DNA of 64,000 nt from Galeruca laticollis (taxonomy: Eukaryota; Arthropoda; Insecta; Coleoptera; Chrysomelidae): assembly GCA_963921935.1 (NCBI GenBank), contig OY998185.1, positions 60,651,717-60,715,716 of the forward strand, given 5' to 3'. Numbering within the stretch: position 1 is the stretch's first letter; each line of letters opens with the position of its first letter. Shown here piece after piece: positions 1-12,294 of this stretch. Under the pieces are notes generated by a model that had not been told where the DNA came from, searched no databases, and was given only the letters and a program-made list of their open reading frames with translations. A program made the translations under genes and the position numbers.

Positions 1-966
1 TGAAGCGCGCGATCTGTTCGCATGCTTGAATAAGAAACAAAACATATAATAATAATAATGCTATTGTATCCATAATTTGTAACAAAAAAAATAGATCATG
101 AGAGTTTATATGTCAAAGGTTAAAACTATAGATAACCTTTGTTAAAACTACAAATAACCCAAGCAAATCAAATATTTGTTCATCCCCTCCACTTTATTTC
201 CGACTCAAGTCCAACTGATTCCCCCTTACAACACATTCAGCATCGGTAAAGGGGGAGGAAAAATCTCAGCTCACTTAAAGTGAGTAAAACAAAAAGAACG
301 CTCACATTACTGATGTGAGCTGAGATTAACTGAGATCTCAGTCAAAAAGAACGCACCTATTACAACAACTATTATAAAAGTTGATTTTAACAGTTTTCAC
401 ATCAAACAGAAACGCTGAATACAACGTTGCCAGATTTATTTATGTTTTAATAATAAATAAAATATCTCTTGACAAATTTATGAGAGAACACAATTTTTTT
501 AATTACCAGAAGATAGTCCTGTATAGAAATTTTAAAGCTTAAAAATTAGTTAGATGAACTGTTTTGTACTAATTTTTTTATGTGACAAATCGTACAAGTA
601 ACCAGCAGTTTTGTCATATTATAAACATTGTTAGATTTTCTTACACATAGATAAATATATATTATTGACGGTATAGATCTTAAAGACAATATTTTGGCAA
701 GTAATAAAAATATTTTTAATGAAATTAATTTGTTCCCAATATATAAACAGCATCAACAGATGCATTATGTTTTTCTTACATCAAAAAAGTAATCAAAGGA
801 GTAATTTTCCAAAATCACTGTATATTCTATCGAAAAAATCAGTTATTAAAACGATGTGATCACACATGCTGCATACCCACTTCAAAAGTATAGATACCAA
901 ATGATTGTGAAACATAACTTATTTTTTTATTTTTCGTCAAAGTTTCATTTCTGTTATATGTAAAAC
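1..966. other. Upstream region of gene A
   Basis: AT-rich sequence before the gene A start. It holds short palindromes around 262-340 (CTCACTTAAAGTGAG and CTGAGATCTCAG) and a repeated CAAAAAGAACGC at about 288 and 342. I see no clear TATA box, initiator or other gene. Confidence 0.4.
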
Positions 967-1156
967 ATGAAGTGTTTGGTTTTTTTATTACTTTGTTTAA
1001 ATTTAGTGAAATCTCAGCAAAATTTGGAATTCTTACAAGACTTTGATACGTGGAAGAACTATGTGTACACAAATTTAAACCATACCGGAGTCTCTAGAGA
1101 TTGTTCTAAACAATTATCGGAGTTAGTGACCAACAGTAAAGATAATTTGTGGAAAT
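967..1156 (+). CDS. Gene A exon 1: signal peptide and start of NRF domain
   Basis: The exon opens with ATG in an AAAC context. The first ~16 residues are a signal peptide (MKCLVFLLLCLNLVKS). Cys46 is the first NRF-type cysteine. The exon ends at a consensus GTAAGT donor (1157) with one base of the next codon (phase 1). Reading on past the donor meets a stop within 15 nt. Confidence 0.9.
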
Positions 1157-4100
1157 GTAAGTATTCATAACGTCCTCAGATGAAAAAAAAATGATTTGCT
1201 CAGAAAATTAAGTATATCCATATTTTTTTTATGTGTGTCAAGCTCAGACAGCCAGTAGTCGAATCTCGTATGTAACATGTGAAATAAATTGTGTAGGGAT
1301 TAGAAAATTAGAATCTAAAGGTCAGATGTTACGTTGTAGATCAGAAAATTGAACTTTAACATTGTGTTATGTAAACAAAATCGCGATTCAATAAAATGAA
1401 AATTTTTGAGAGTAACTAACGAGTTTAGAAGGTTTTGTATAGTGCTTTAAGTACGTTACGGATCAGAAAATTATATTTTGAAGGTCGGACGCTGAAACAG
1501 AATGAAGTTTTGAATATATCAATCCTGAGGATGTTTCTGAGACCTAATTATATACGTAGTACCAGTGAGGTTCAAATAATGTATAGTAGAATCTTGTATC
1601 TAGCCTACGTTACGTTGTAGATCAGAAAATTGAACACTAACATTCTGAGATTTGAACAGAATCGCTATTTAAAAAATGTTGACTACAAGGAAATTTCTGA
1701 GAATGATTAATGCGTCTTAGATTGACGAAAGAAAGTTTTGTATAGTACTTACATTACATTATGGATCAGAAAAATGTATTTTAAAGATTTAGCGGCAAAA
1801 AAAATATAAAAATATGGATTGTAGGACTCTTTCTGAGACCTAATTTTAGACGAAGTACCTGTGAGTTCAAAATTAGGACCTGTAAAATGTCGTACGTAGG
1901 CTACATTACGTTGAGAATCAGAAAATTATGTTCTTAAACTTTAACGGTGAAACAGATATCTAAATATGAATTGTAAGACACTTTCTGATACCTAACTTTA
2001 GGCGAAGTTCAAAATTAGAGGCAATCAAATGTCGTATGTAGCTCAATTTACATGGCAGATCAGGAAATTGTATTTTGAAGGTTTAACGGTGAAACAGATA
2101 TAAAAATATGAATTGTAAGATACTTTCTGAGACCTAATTTTATGCGAAGTACCTAACCTAACGGCTTAACGATCAGGCAGATATGAAAATATAAATTGTA
2201 GGGTACTTTCTGAGACTTAATTTTAGGCGAACTACCTGTGAGTTCAAAGTTAGAAGCAATAAAACGTCATAGGTAGGCTAATCACGTTGTGAATCAGAAA
2301 ATTATGTTCTTAAACTTTAACGGTGAAACAGATATCTAAATATGAATTGTAAGACACTTTCTCATACCTAATTTTAGGCAATGTACCTACGTGTTCAAAA
2401 TTGGGGACAATAAAATGTAGTATGTAGCCTAATTTACGTTGCCGATCAGAAAATTGTATTCTAAAGGTTTAACGGTCAATCAGATATGAAAATATGAATT
2501 TTAGACACTTTCTGAGACCTAATTTTAGGCGAAGTACCTGTGACTTCAAAATGAGGAGTAATATAATATCGTAGATAACCTACTTTACGTTGTGGTTCAG
2601 AAAATTCTATTATAAAATTTTATTGCTCAAACAGATACGAAAGTATGAATTGTAAGACATTTTCTGAGACCTAATTGTAGGCAAAGTACTTACGTGTTCA
2701 AAATTAGGGGCAATAAAATGTGGTATGTAGCCTAATTTACGTTGCAGATCAGAAAATTGTATTCTAAAGGTTTAACGGTCAATCAGATATGAAAATATTA
2801 ATTTAAGACACTTTCTGATACCTAATTTTAGGCAATGTACCTACGTGTTCAAAATTAGGGGCAATAAAATGTGGTATGTAGCCTAATTTACGTTGCAGAT
2901 CATAAAATTGTATTCTAAAGGTTTAACGGTCAATCAGATATGAAAATATGAATTTAAGACACTTTCTGATACCTAATTTTAGGCAATGTACCTACGTGTT
3001 CAAAATTAGGGGCAATAAAATGTGGTATGTAGCCTAATTTACGTTGCAGATCAGAAAATTGTATTCTAAAGGTTTAACGGTCAATCAGATATGAAAATAT
3101 GAATTTTAGACACTTTCTGAGACCTAATTTTAGGCGGAGTACCTGTGACTTCAAAATGAGGAGTAATATAATATCGTAGATAACCTACTTTACGTTGTGG
3201 TTCAGAAAATTCTATTATAAAATTTTATTGCTCAAACAGATATGAAAGTATGAATTGTAAGACACTTTCTGAGACCTAATTGTAGGCAAAGTACTTACGT
3301 GTTCAAAATTAGGGGCAATAAAATGTGGTATGTAGCCTAATTTACGTTGTAGATCAGAAAATTGTATTCTAAAGGTTTAACGGTCAATCAGATATGAAAA
3401 TATGAATTTAAGACACTTTCTGATACCTAATTTTAGGCAATGTACCTACGTGTTCAAAATTAGGGGCAATAAAATGTGGTATGTAGCCTAATTTACATTG
3501 CAGATCAGAAAATTGTATTCTAAAGGTTTAACGGTCAATCAGATATGAAAATATGAAATTAAGACACTTTCTGATACCCAATTTTAGGCAATGTACCTAC
3601 GTGTTCAAAATTAGGGGCAATAAAATGTGGTATGTAGCCTAATTTACGTTGCAGATCAGAAAATTGTATTCTAAAGGTTTAACGGTCAATCAGATATGAA
3701 TTTTAAGACACTTTCATAGACCTAATTTTAGGCGAAGTAAGTACGAGTTCAAAATTAGGGACAATCAAATGTCGTATATAGCTTAATTTACGTTGCAGAT
3801 CAGAAAATTGTATTCTAACGGCTTAACGATCAGGCAGATATGAAAATATAAATTGTAGGGTACTTTCTGAGACTTAATTTTAGGCGAACTACCTGTGAGT
3901 TCAAAATTAGAACCAATAAAATGTCGTAGGTAGGTTACATTACGATGTGAATCAGAAAATTATGTTCTTAAACTTTAACGGTGAAACATATATCTAAATA
4001 TGAATTGTAAGACACTTTCTGAGACCTAATTTTAGGCAAAGTACTTACGTGTTCAAAATGAGGGGCAATAAAATGTGGTATGTAGCCTAATTTGCGTTGC

Positions 4101-7100
4101 AGATCAGAAAATTGTATTCTAAAGGTTTAACGGTCAATCAGATATGAAAATATGAATTTAAGACACTTTCTGAGACCTAATTTTAGGCAATGTACCTACG
4201 TGTTCAAAATTAGGGGCAATAAAATGTGGTATGTAGCCTAATTTACGTTGCAGATCAGAAAATTGTATTCTAAAGGTTTAACGGTCAATCAGATATGAAA
4301 ATATGAATTTAAGACACTTTCTGATACCTAATTTTAGGCAATGTACCTACGTGTTCAAAATTAGGGGCAATAAAATGTGGTATGTAGCCTAATTTACGTT
4401 GCAGATCAGAAAATTGTATTCTAAAGGTTTAACGGTCAATCAGATATGGAAATATGAATTTTAGACACTTTCTGAGACCTAATTTTAGGCGAAGTACCTG
4501 TGACTTCAAAATGAGGAGTAATATAATATCGTAGATAACCTACTTTACGTTGTGGTTCAGAAAATTCTATTATAAAATTTTATTGCTCAAACAGATACGA
4601 AAGTATGAATTGTAAGACACTTTCTGAGACCTAATTTTAGGCAATGTACCTACGTGTTCAAAATTAGGGGCAATAAAATGTGGTATGTAGCCTAATTTAC
4701 GTTGCAGATCAGAAAATTGTATTCTAAAGGTTTAACGGTCAATCAGATATGAAAATATGAATTTTAAGACACTTTCTGAGACTTAATTTTAGGCGAAGTA
4801 CCTGTGAGTTCAAAATTAGGACCAATAAAATGTCGTAGGTAGCCAACTTTACATTGTAGATCAGTAAACCGAGCTCTAAAAGTCGATTATACAAGAAATA
4901 TAAACTCAACGTAATTTCGTAAGTGTTAATGAGCTTTAAATTACGTTTGAGGGTAGTCGAAGTCCTTTACTGTGGATCAGAACATTGGATTTTGAAAGAG
5001 CCAATTTTATGGGAGTATTTAAATATTGTGGATTAGGAAATTATACATTGAAAGTCTGAGACTTTGAGAGAAATGTTGTGCACATAAACGAATATTCTGA
5101 CAAGTAAATTTTGCACAATATACCAAATAATATCTCCATATGTCGTGCTCAGAAATCAGTTTGTTTATTTACAATGAATAGTTTTATATAAACCGTTCAC
5201 TAAATCAAGATAAGTTACAGATTCCTTCGTAAAAGATAACAAAAACTGATAAGGAAAACAATAAGATAAATCCTTCAAATTTTGAATAAGACGAAGGTTG
5301 ATTTTTTGACACATCAAAAATAATAAGTAATCAATCACAATACGATTAAGTGGGTATCGTAAACATTAAGAGCGAAGGTCACGACAGTGTTGCCGGGTCA
5401 TATAATTATATTTAAGTAGACTAAAGGCTGTTTTAGACTACACAATTTCTTGTACAAGATTTGGTTCAATTTCTTGTACAAGATCTAGAACCTCAAATTG
5501 TTTGGCAGTAAATTTATTGTGTATTATACTGTACAATAGGTATATTGCTCAAGAAATAGTTCGCGATTCTACGCAGTACATCGTTTTTCTCACGATAAAA
5601 TCAGAATCGTCTATGTTAAAAGCCAAATGTAATGTTCTATGCATTGATAAACGTGAAACTGTAAACAATCACCTGTGTTAGGTTACAGGACATTATGATA
5701 TATCCCAACTGCGCATGCCCTTGGCGTAGAAATTGTGTAGATATAGAACATGTTCTATTTTCCGACACAATTTTCGGTTCAATTTTCGTTTTTGAAACAA
5801 TTTGCTGTATGATACTACCGTTCAAGAAATTGAACTAAATCTTGTACAAGAAATTGTGTAGTCTAAAACAGTGTAAATAAATCTATAGACAGTTTGGTTG
5901 CATGATGTTACAGGATAAACCTATCATTACTTAATGAACTAAAATTAGTAATTTTTTTAAAATATAATCCCAAATACAAGATCCATCTCCACAACACTAA
6001 CAACCAGTTAATAATATAAAAAATTAATAGACTTGGCAACAGTGCGATAATCATGACGTTTCAACTATCATGGTGGTATTTTGCAGTTTAAGTTTATCAT
6101 AAAAACTATCAACCTTCTAGAATTCTTTTTAATACTCATCATATCTATTATTTAAAAAATACATTGAGAACTATTTTTATATGTACTTTTGGTTCGTTTA
6201 AATAAAATTTTATTAGGAAGAACAATCTAATCTTGTTTATTTAAATATTACATATAGTTATATTATTTTAATATCGATTTATGTATGTATGAATTATGTT
6301 ATCTGCTTACTCCCGTGTACAAATACGACTATTATCTCCCTGGTACATTTTTTTGACACATATAGCTATTAATATGGTAAACAATTATCGACGCCTCAAT
6401 ATACTAATGAAAATGTAAAATACCGTGATCGCGGTTAGATTTAATAGTAGATAACTAAACTTGAAAAGCGATTAAAGGTCTTTCTAATAACGTCATATAC
6501 AGGGTGTTCAATTTAAGGAATATGAAAAAAATTTAACTACGCGTTTTGAATCTCCCTTGTTCATTATAAATTATTTAAGTACCATCATAAAAACATCTGT
6601 CGATAGTTACAACGATTCACGGCCATGGAGTAACCTCATCAGACCGATACCTTAACCACAATTCCAACCATCCAAAGTCCCATAAAAACAGCGTAATTAC
6701 TGGATTAGTTGACAGAGCCATTAAATTAACTTCTCCTGAATACAGACCAGATATTATAAAACAATTTAGAACGACTTTAATAAGCAATCACTATCCAATA
6801 CATACCATAAACCATACTTGCAAACAAAGAGTCTATAAAATATATAACAAACCATCAAAGAAATACTCTAAAAACAACGTGTCAAACAATAATAAATATG
6901 TAGCAATGCCATACACAGAGCAGCTTTCGGATAAACTCGGTCACATATTTTCTAAACATGGTATCTCTATATGTCACAAAGCTCAAAACACCCTATCACC
7001 ATTATTCACTAAATTAAAAAGTAAAATAAAAACCACAAAAAAAACAAACGTTATATATTCTATACCCTGCCTAAACTGTCCAAAAAAATACATAGGAATG

Positions 7101-7598
7101 ACCACACAGACTTTAGAGAATAGATTAAATGGCCATAAATATACCAAAAAAGCAATGAAAACCATGAGTTTGATTTTAAAACCACCAAAATTCTAGCCCA
7201 AGATTCAAAATACAAAAAATTAACAATTAAAGAAATGGTGCACATTAAAAAGGATAAGCAAGATGTTAAAAACTTAAGTCAGATATATCATAATTTAATA
7301 AAATAATATATCTGAAGTCTTTCCGTACTCCCCCTGTATAATGTCGTAGAATTTGTATCGATGGTACTTGTTTTAAATGTCTGTTTTATGAATGTTTTTT
7401 ACCTATTTTACATATTTTTTTTTAATTTTAAACTGTAAACAATTAAACTTGATTCAGTCAATAATAAACTTTGAGAAAGTTCCTAACCCAGGAACGAAAC
7501 GTCAGTAACAATAAAATGATTTAATTAATTACACAACCTGACACCCAAGAAATTGAAAAAATTAATTATTTAAGAAGGTTGAAGAAAAATAATACTTT

Positions 7599-7646
<48 letters not shown>

Positions 7647-10600
7647 ATGCCCCACGTTTCAGGAGACAGATTTTATTATAATTATAATTATCAATATCTG
7701 AATATTATAATTATAATTTTATTTTGCTCCACGTTGCAGGGACAAATTTGTTAGAATTATAAATATTGTATGTATACAATTTATTTTTTTAAATTCAATT
7801 TAGATAAATATGGTGTATACTATTTACGTAAAAGTTATAGGACGCCAACTTACCATTAATAGGCAAGTAAAATTTGATAAAATTATTCAGACGTTATTGA
7901 AATTACCATAAAAAAATATGGAAATATATTTGCTCCGGCTTTATACAAAATCTCTTATTTACAGGGAGTCAGTTCTTAAAAAAATGGCAGTATTAAATTG
8001 TGTCTTTTGTTTTTTTTAATTAAATTCAAATTTGTTACAATTTTACAATTATATATTTATGTTTTAAATTCTAATTAAAGAAACACCCTGTATTGTAATT
8101 TCTTTTGTTTAACCGAAATTTATTATATTCAATCTTTTTACTACTCTAATCCCAATTTATTAATTAAATCTCTTAACTTTTGATATACAGGAACTGCTTC
8201 TTTTTTTGTATTCCTCAAACAAAGATCTTTGTTTTGGACTATTTTTTCAATACTAAAATTACCTTATAAAAGAAATATGTTAAAATTACAATTACCAAAA
8301 AAAATTCAATGTCATATGATCTAAGAAATAAAAACATTTAAACAACCACGAAACTTCTATAAAATTATCCAGACCTTTAAATGCAGTTTACGGGCATTTG
8401 CCTTTTTTCGATTTTTTTTTGTTTTTCGGAACTAAATAAGCCTCCTGAACATAGAGATGGAAAAAAAACTTGGCGGTCTCATCAAAATTTCCCCCCCTCC
8501 AATAATTTTTTTTCCTGAAAATCGGCTTTTTTTAATATTTTTTTCGTATCGTAATTAAGTAGCCTGTATAAAAATAAAAAAGAACAACCCCCTCCCCCAA
8601 ATAAAAAATACTTTTACGACTAATCGGCGTTTTTTCTTATTTTTTAAGTAAATAGACGTTAATCTTCACACTAAAAATATAATAAAACAATAAACATAAG
8701 AAAAATAAGGAGTATGCAGTTCTATCACATTTGACCAGGTCCTCCAATTTTCGTTGCCTTGGTTATAAATGCGTCAAAGACTACTCCTCTGCAAAAATTG
8801 GCCCAATCCACTATATTGCGCGTATATTGCGCGAGTCTTAGCTGTTTTGCATTCGCAATAGCTGGTCTTTATTGACCCACAGATGAATAAATCTCAACAT
8901 TGTCCAAATGGGCAAGTGGGATTCATAAAAAAACTCCTGTAACGTAAAGATGCCCTAAAAAAATTAAGGGGGTGGCTTATTTCTAAATAATGTATATTTT
9001 GGTAACTAATTTGCGTTACAAAGTATTGGATATTAAGTAATTCAAGAAGGGGAAGGGAATATAATCATTGAATTCACCCTTTCCCTTCTTGAATAACCTG
9101 ATGTGCGTTACAAAGAATTGGATATGAAGTTATTCAAGAAGGGTAAGGGAATATAATCATTGAATTCACCCTTTCCCTTCTTGAATAACCTGATGTGCGT
9201 TACAAAGAATTGGATATGAAGTTATTCAAGAAGGGTAAGGGAATATAATCATTGGATTCACCCTTTCCCTTCTTGAATAACTTAATGTGCGTTACAAACT
9301 ATTGCGCACATCAGGTTATTCAAGAAGGGAAAGGATGAATCCAATGATTAAATTTCCTTCTCCTTCTTGAATAACTTAATGTGCGTTACAAAGTATTGGA
9401 TATTAAGTTATTTAAGAAGGGGAAGGGAATATAATCATTGGATTCACCCTTTTCCGTCTTGAATAATCTGGTATGCGCGTTACAAAATATTGAATATTGT
9501 TCAGGGAAGAATGAATGCATATTACTTTCAATGTGAGGAAAACTATGTGCGAAATTTACGTATATTCAAAACTGAAGTTTATATATATTTACCTTTTATT
9601 ACGAATTATACATTTCTTTTGATTTTTTTTATATGTCCATTACATTTCCAACGAAAACCATCTATGGAATCTGGCTGTGGTGTCATTTTGAAATGCCCGT
9701 CCCAAAAATTCACTGGACACTTAACTTCATTATTTGCGGGTATTAAACCCAAACGCTGCGCTTGCGATATATTCTCATTATTATTTCGCCAGGTATAGAT
9801 ATCGTCTAGATTATTAAAATTCATTTTTGTCGGAAACCAAGAAAATATTAAATATAGAAGCGCAACAAAAATAAATAGACACGCAATACCAACGGCAACA
9901 AATAATAATGACAATAGTTTGACACTTTTATGACAGAAATAAATTTCTTGTTATTGCCATTGTTGTATAACTTCCAAAAGTGAACCTTTTAAAAGTGAAT
10001 ATTTTCATTAAAATAAGAGACCGCCAAGATTTTTTTCTATTTTTATGCTTCTACAAACATAATCTACCCAATAAACTGAAAATTTTAGTAATACAAGAAA
10101 AGCCCGTAAACTGCATTTATACCCAGACCTTTCTCAAATTACTCTCCTCTTTCCTCAAAATCTTCTGAATCTATTTTATTTGTATATATTAGATGTGTTA
10201 CGTTACTCTCATGTATTTCTTCACCAACCTTCCATCATTCCAAAATATTTCATCTCACTTTTCAATATGATGTTTTATTTTCTAGATTATTTATTATTTT
10301 CTCAAATTATTCTCCTATTGTTCAAAATCTTCTAAATATGTTTTATTTATGTATAATAACTGTCTTACATCAATCTCCTGTATTTCTTCATCAACCTTCC
10401 ATCATTGAAAAATGTTTCATATCTTTTAAATATACTGTTTTATTTTTGAATTATATTCGTTATATTATTCGTATTGAGTTTAATGTGGTTAATTTTCAAT
10501 ATTTTAATCGTATCCAATCTATTTTATATTTTTTCTCCTTTGGAAAAATTTTCTTGTCAAAAAAGATTCTGTCAAGTACCTAGTTTTTGTTTTCAACAAA

Positions 10601-11465
10601 CTCCATCCTGACTTAGCTACCTAAATTTTAAAGGATTGTTTGCACAAATTTCTATTTTAATAAATGTCATTTACTGTCAAACCCCAAAACATCATAAACA
10701 TTCTCACATAATTCTATAAATTATACTTTCAGCCCTCTGCAAAACTAACAGCCAAACAGAACTATGTGACGGTAAAAATCCTGGAGGTTCACTCAACATC
10801 TGCATAGCTTGGTACATATCACATGGAGAATATAATTAGATAAATACAAAAGTCGTTATCATCTACATTCGACAAGCAGCGACACAGTTCGTCCTCCATT
10901 CTCACACGTTAGATCCATCTATCGACAAATAATACGCTGCACACCACATTCTCTACTGACATACATAATAAAACATACCACAAAATTTTACCATACAATG
11001 AAATTATAAAAATATGGAAAGTATATTGTGACAAATCTTTCAGAAGTAGTTTGTGTACGTAATATAAACTATAAATTGGTAGACAAGAGCTGACAGAGCA
11101 AATGCGACATATACAAGACGTATGAATGAACTTGTTGATAAAAATGTAGAACAAAATATATCAATATTGGATTTTATTCAATGGAAATTAACTGATAAAA
11201 TATTAATAACGCGATTGTACTGAATCTACCATTTTGTTTTCAAATGATAATAATTTTTTAGCTAACATAATTCTTATTTCTGATTCCCGAAGACTTGTGT
11301 AAGACGTTAGCGCGAGTTTCTCAGCTTCGTGTAGAACGTACATTAACAAATTTCTCATCACAATCAGAAATATTGTGTTTCACAAATACAACTTCCACTC
11401 AAGTAATTAAATATAAAATGTATTATCAACACATGTCACTACCATGGTGGGACAATCTGTATGTG

Positions 11466-11519
<54 letters not shown>

Positions 11520-12241
11520 AGAAATATTTGTGAGGATGCAGCAATTGGCATGGAAATTAAACTCCTATTTTAATTTAGTGAAAGCTTTCGTAATAGTTTT
11601 ATTACTTCGTCAGTCACGCTAAAATACAATGTATAACTAAAAATGAAAAATCAAAAAATGGGTACTTACATTAAACGAGTAAAATATATAAATTAAAATT
11701 CAGAAAAAACAGTGTAAAAATATTGATATTGATTTTCAAAAATTATTGTCAATATGAAGTTGACAAATGGATGATATAACAGAAATGTTCGTAAAAATTA
11801 TTGTAAAAGGTTGAACTAAGATATTGATGAAAAATTATTATTAGATCTGTGATTCTTTTTATTTAATTTTGTCTCAATGTCCAGAATATTAGAGTAAATA
11901 ATGTTTAAATTTTGGAAATCACTTTTCTTGTTCAATCTATTTGTTTCATTTTTTATATAAACCATTTCTAAAAAACATCTTTTGAACAAATTATTTTCTT
12001 TGGTTAAAATAGAAACGTTATTGAAATCTATGGAATGTCCTGTTACACCAACGTGCTGTGACAAAGCACAAGCATTCGGTCTTAAAAGAATATCGCTCTT
12101 ATGTGAAGTAATTCGTGATTTCAAATTTCTTGAGGTCTCACCAACATATTTATTATCACATTCTTGACAACTGATTTTATAAACAACTCCAGTCTGATCA
12201 AGTATTTCTAAATTGTGAAATAAACAGCTGCTAATACGAAT

Positions 12242-12294
<53 letters not shown>

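Larger units (their letters stand above)
6500..8090. mobile_element. Possible mariner-like nonautonomous element (TA-flanked CAGGGTGTT ends)
   Basis: CAGGGTGTT at 6500 is preceded by TA, and its reverse complement AACACCCTG ends at 8090, followed by TA. This suits a Tc1/mariner-type element with a TA target, now split by PLE-1. Only about 9 bp match exactly, so this is tentative. A similar TA-CAGGGTG end is at 17642. Confidence 0.3.
8379..10122 (-). mobile_element. Decayed Merlin (ISXO2-like) DNA transposon
   Basis: AAATGCAGTTTACGGGC at 8379-8395 is inverted at 10102-10118. The direct repeat CCAGACCTTT lies outside each end (8369-8378 and 10123-10132), consistent with the 8-9-bp target duplication of Merlin elements. 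On the minus strand the N-terminal zinc-ribbon part of an IS1595/ISXO2-type transposase is at 9606-9824. The following helical region is at 8727-8938. A 92-94-bp hairpin array lies between them and the catalytic remainder is gone. Confidence 0.72.
11516..12243 (-). mobile_element. PLE-2: Penelope-like element, 5'-truncated, between two TA tracts
   Basis: The minus strand encodes the GIY-YIG part (VVYKISCQECDNKYVGETSR) followed by a conserved C-terminal region, then a 3' untranslated stretch. The element starts right after (TA)n at 12244-12289 and ends at (TA)n 11469-11515. A hammerhead-like ribozyme core lies in its 3' part (11578-11617). Confidence 0.88.

Noticed and set aside
1230..5060. 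Regular repeats resembling a CRISPR array
   Set aside because: The ~150-bp units are continuous tandem monomers without unique spacers, and the window is an insect genome.
5637..5825. ORF inside the 444-bp MITE
   Set aside because: It spans into the terminal inverted repeat, has no motif, and the element type is noncoding.
9606..9914. A small membrane protein with an N-terminal hydrophobic helix
   Set aside because: The part after the internal Met matches the Merlin zinc ribbon; the hydrophobic stretch upstream is more likely untranslated leader read by chance.
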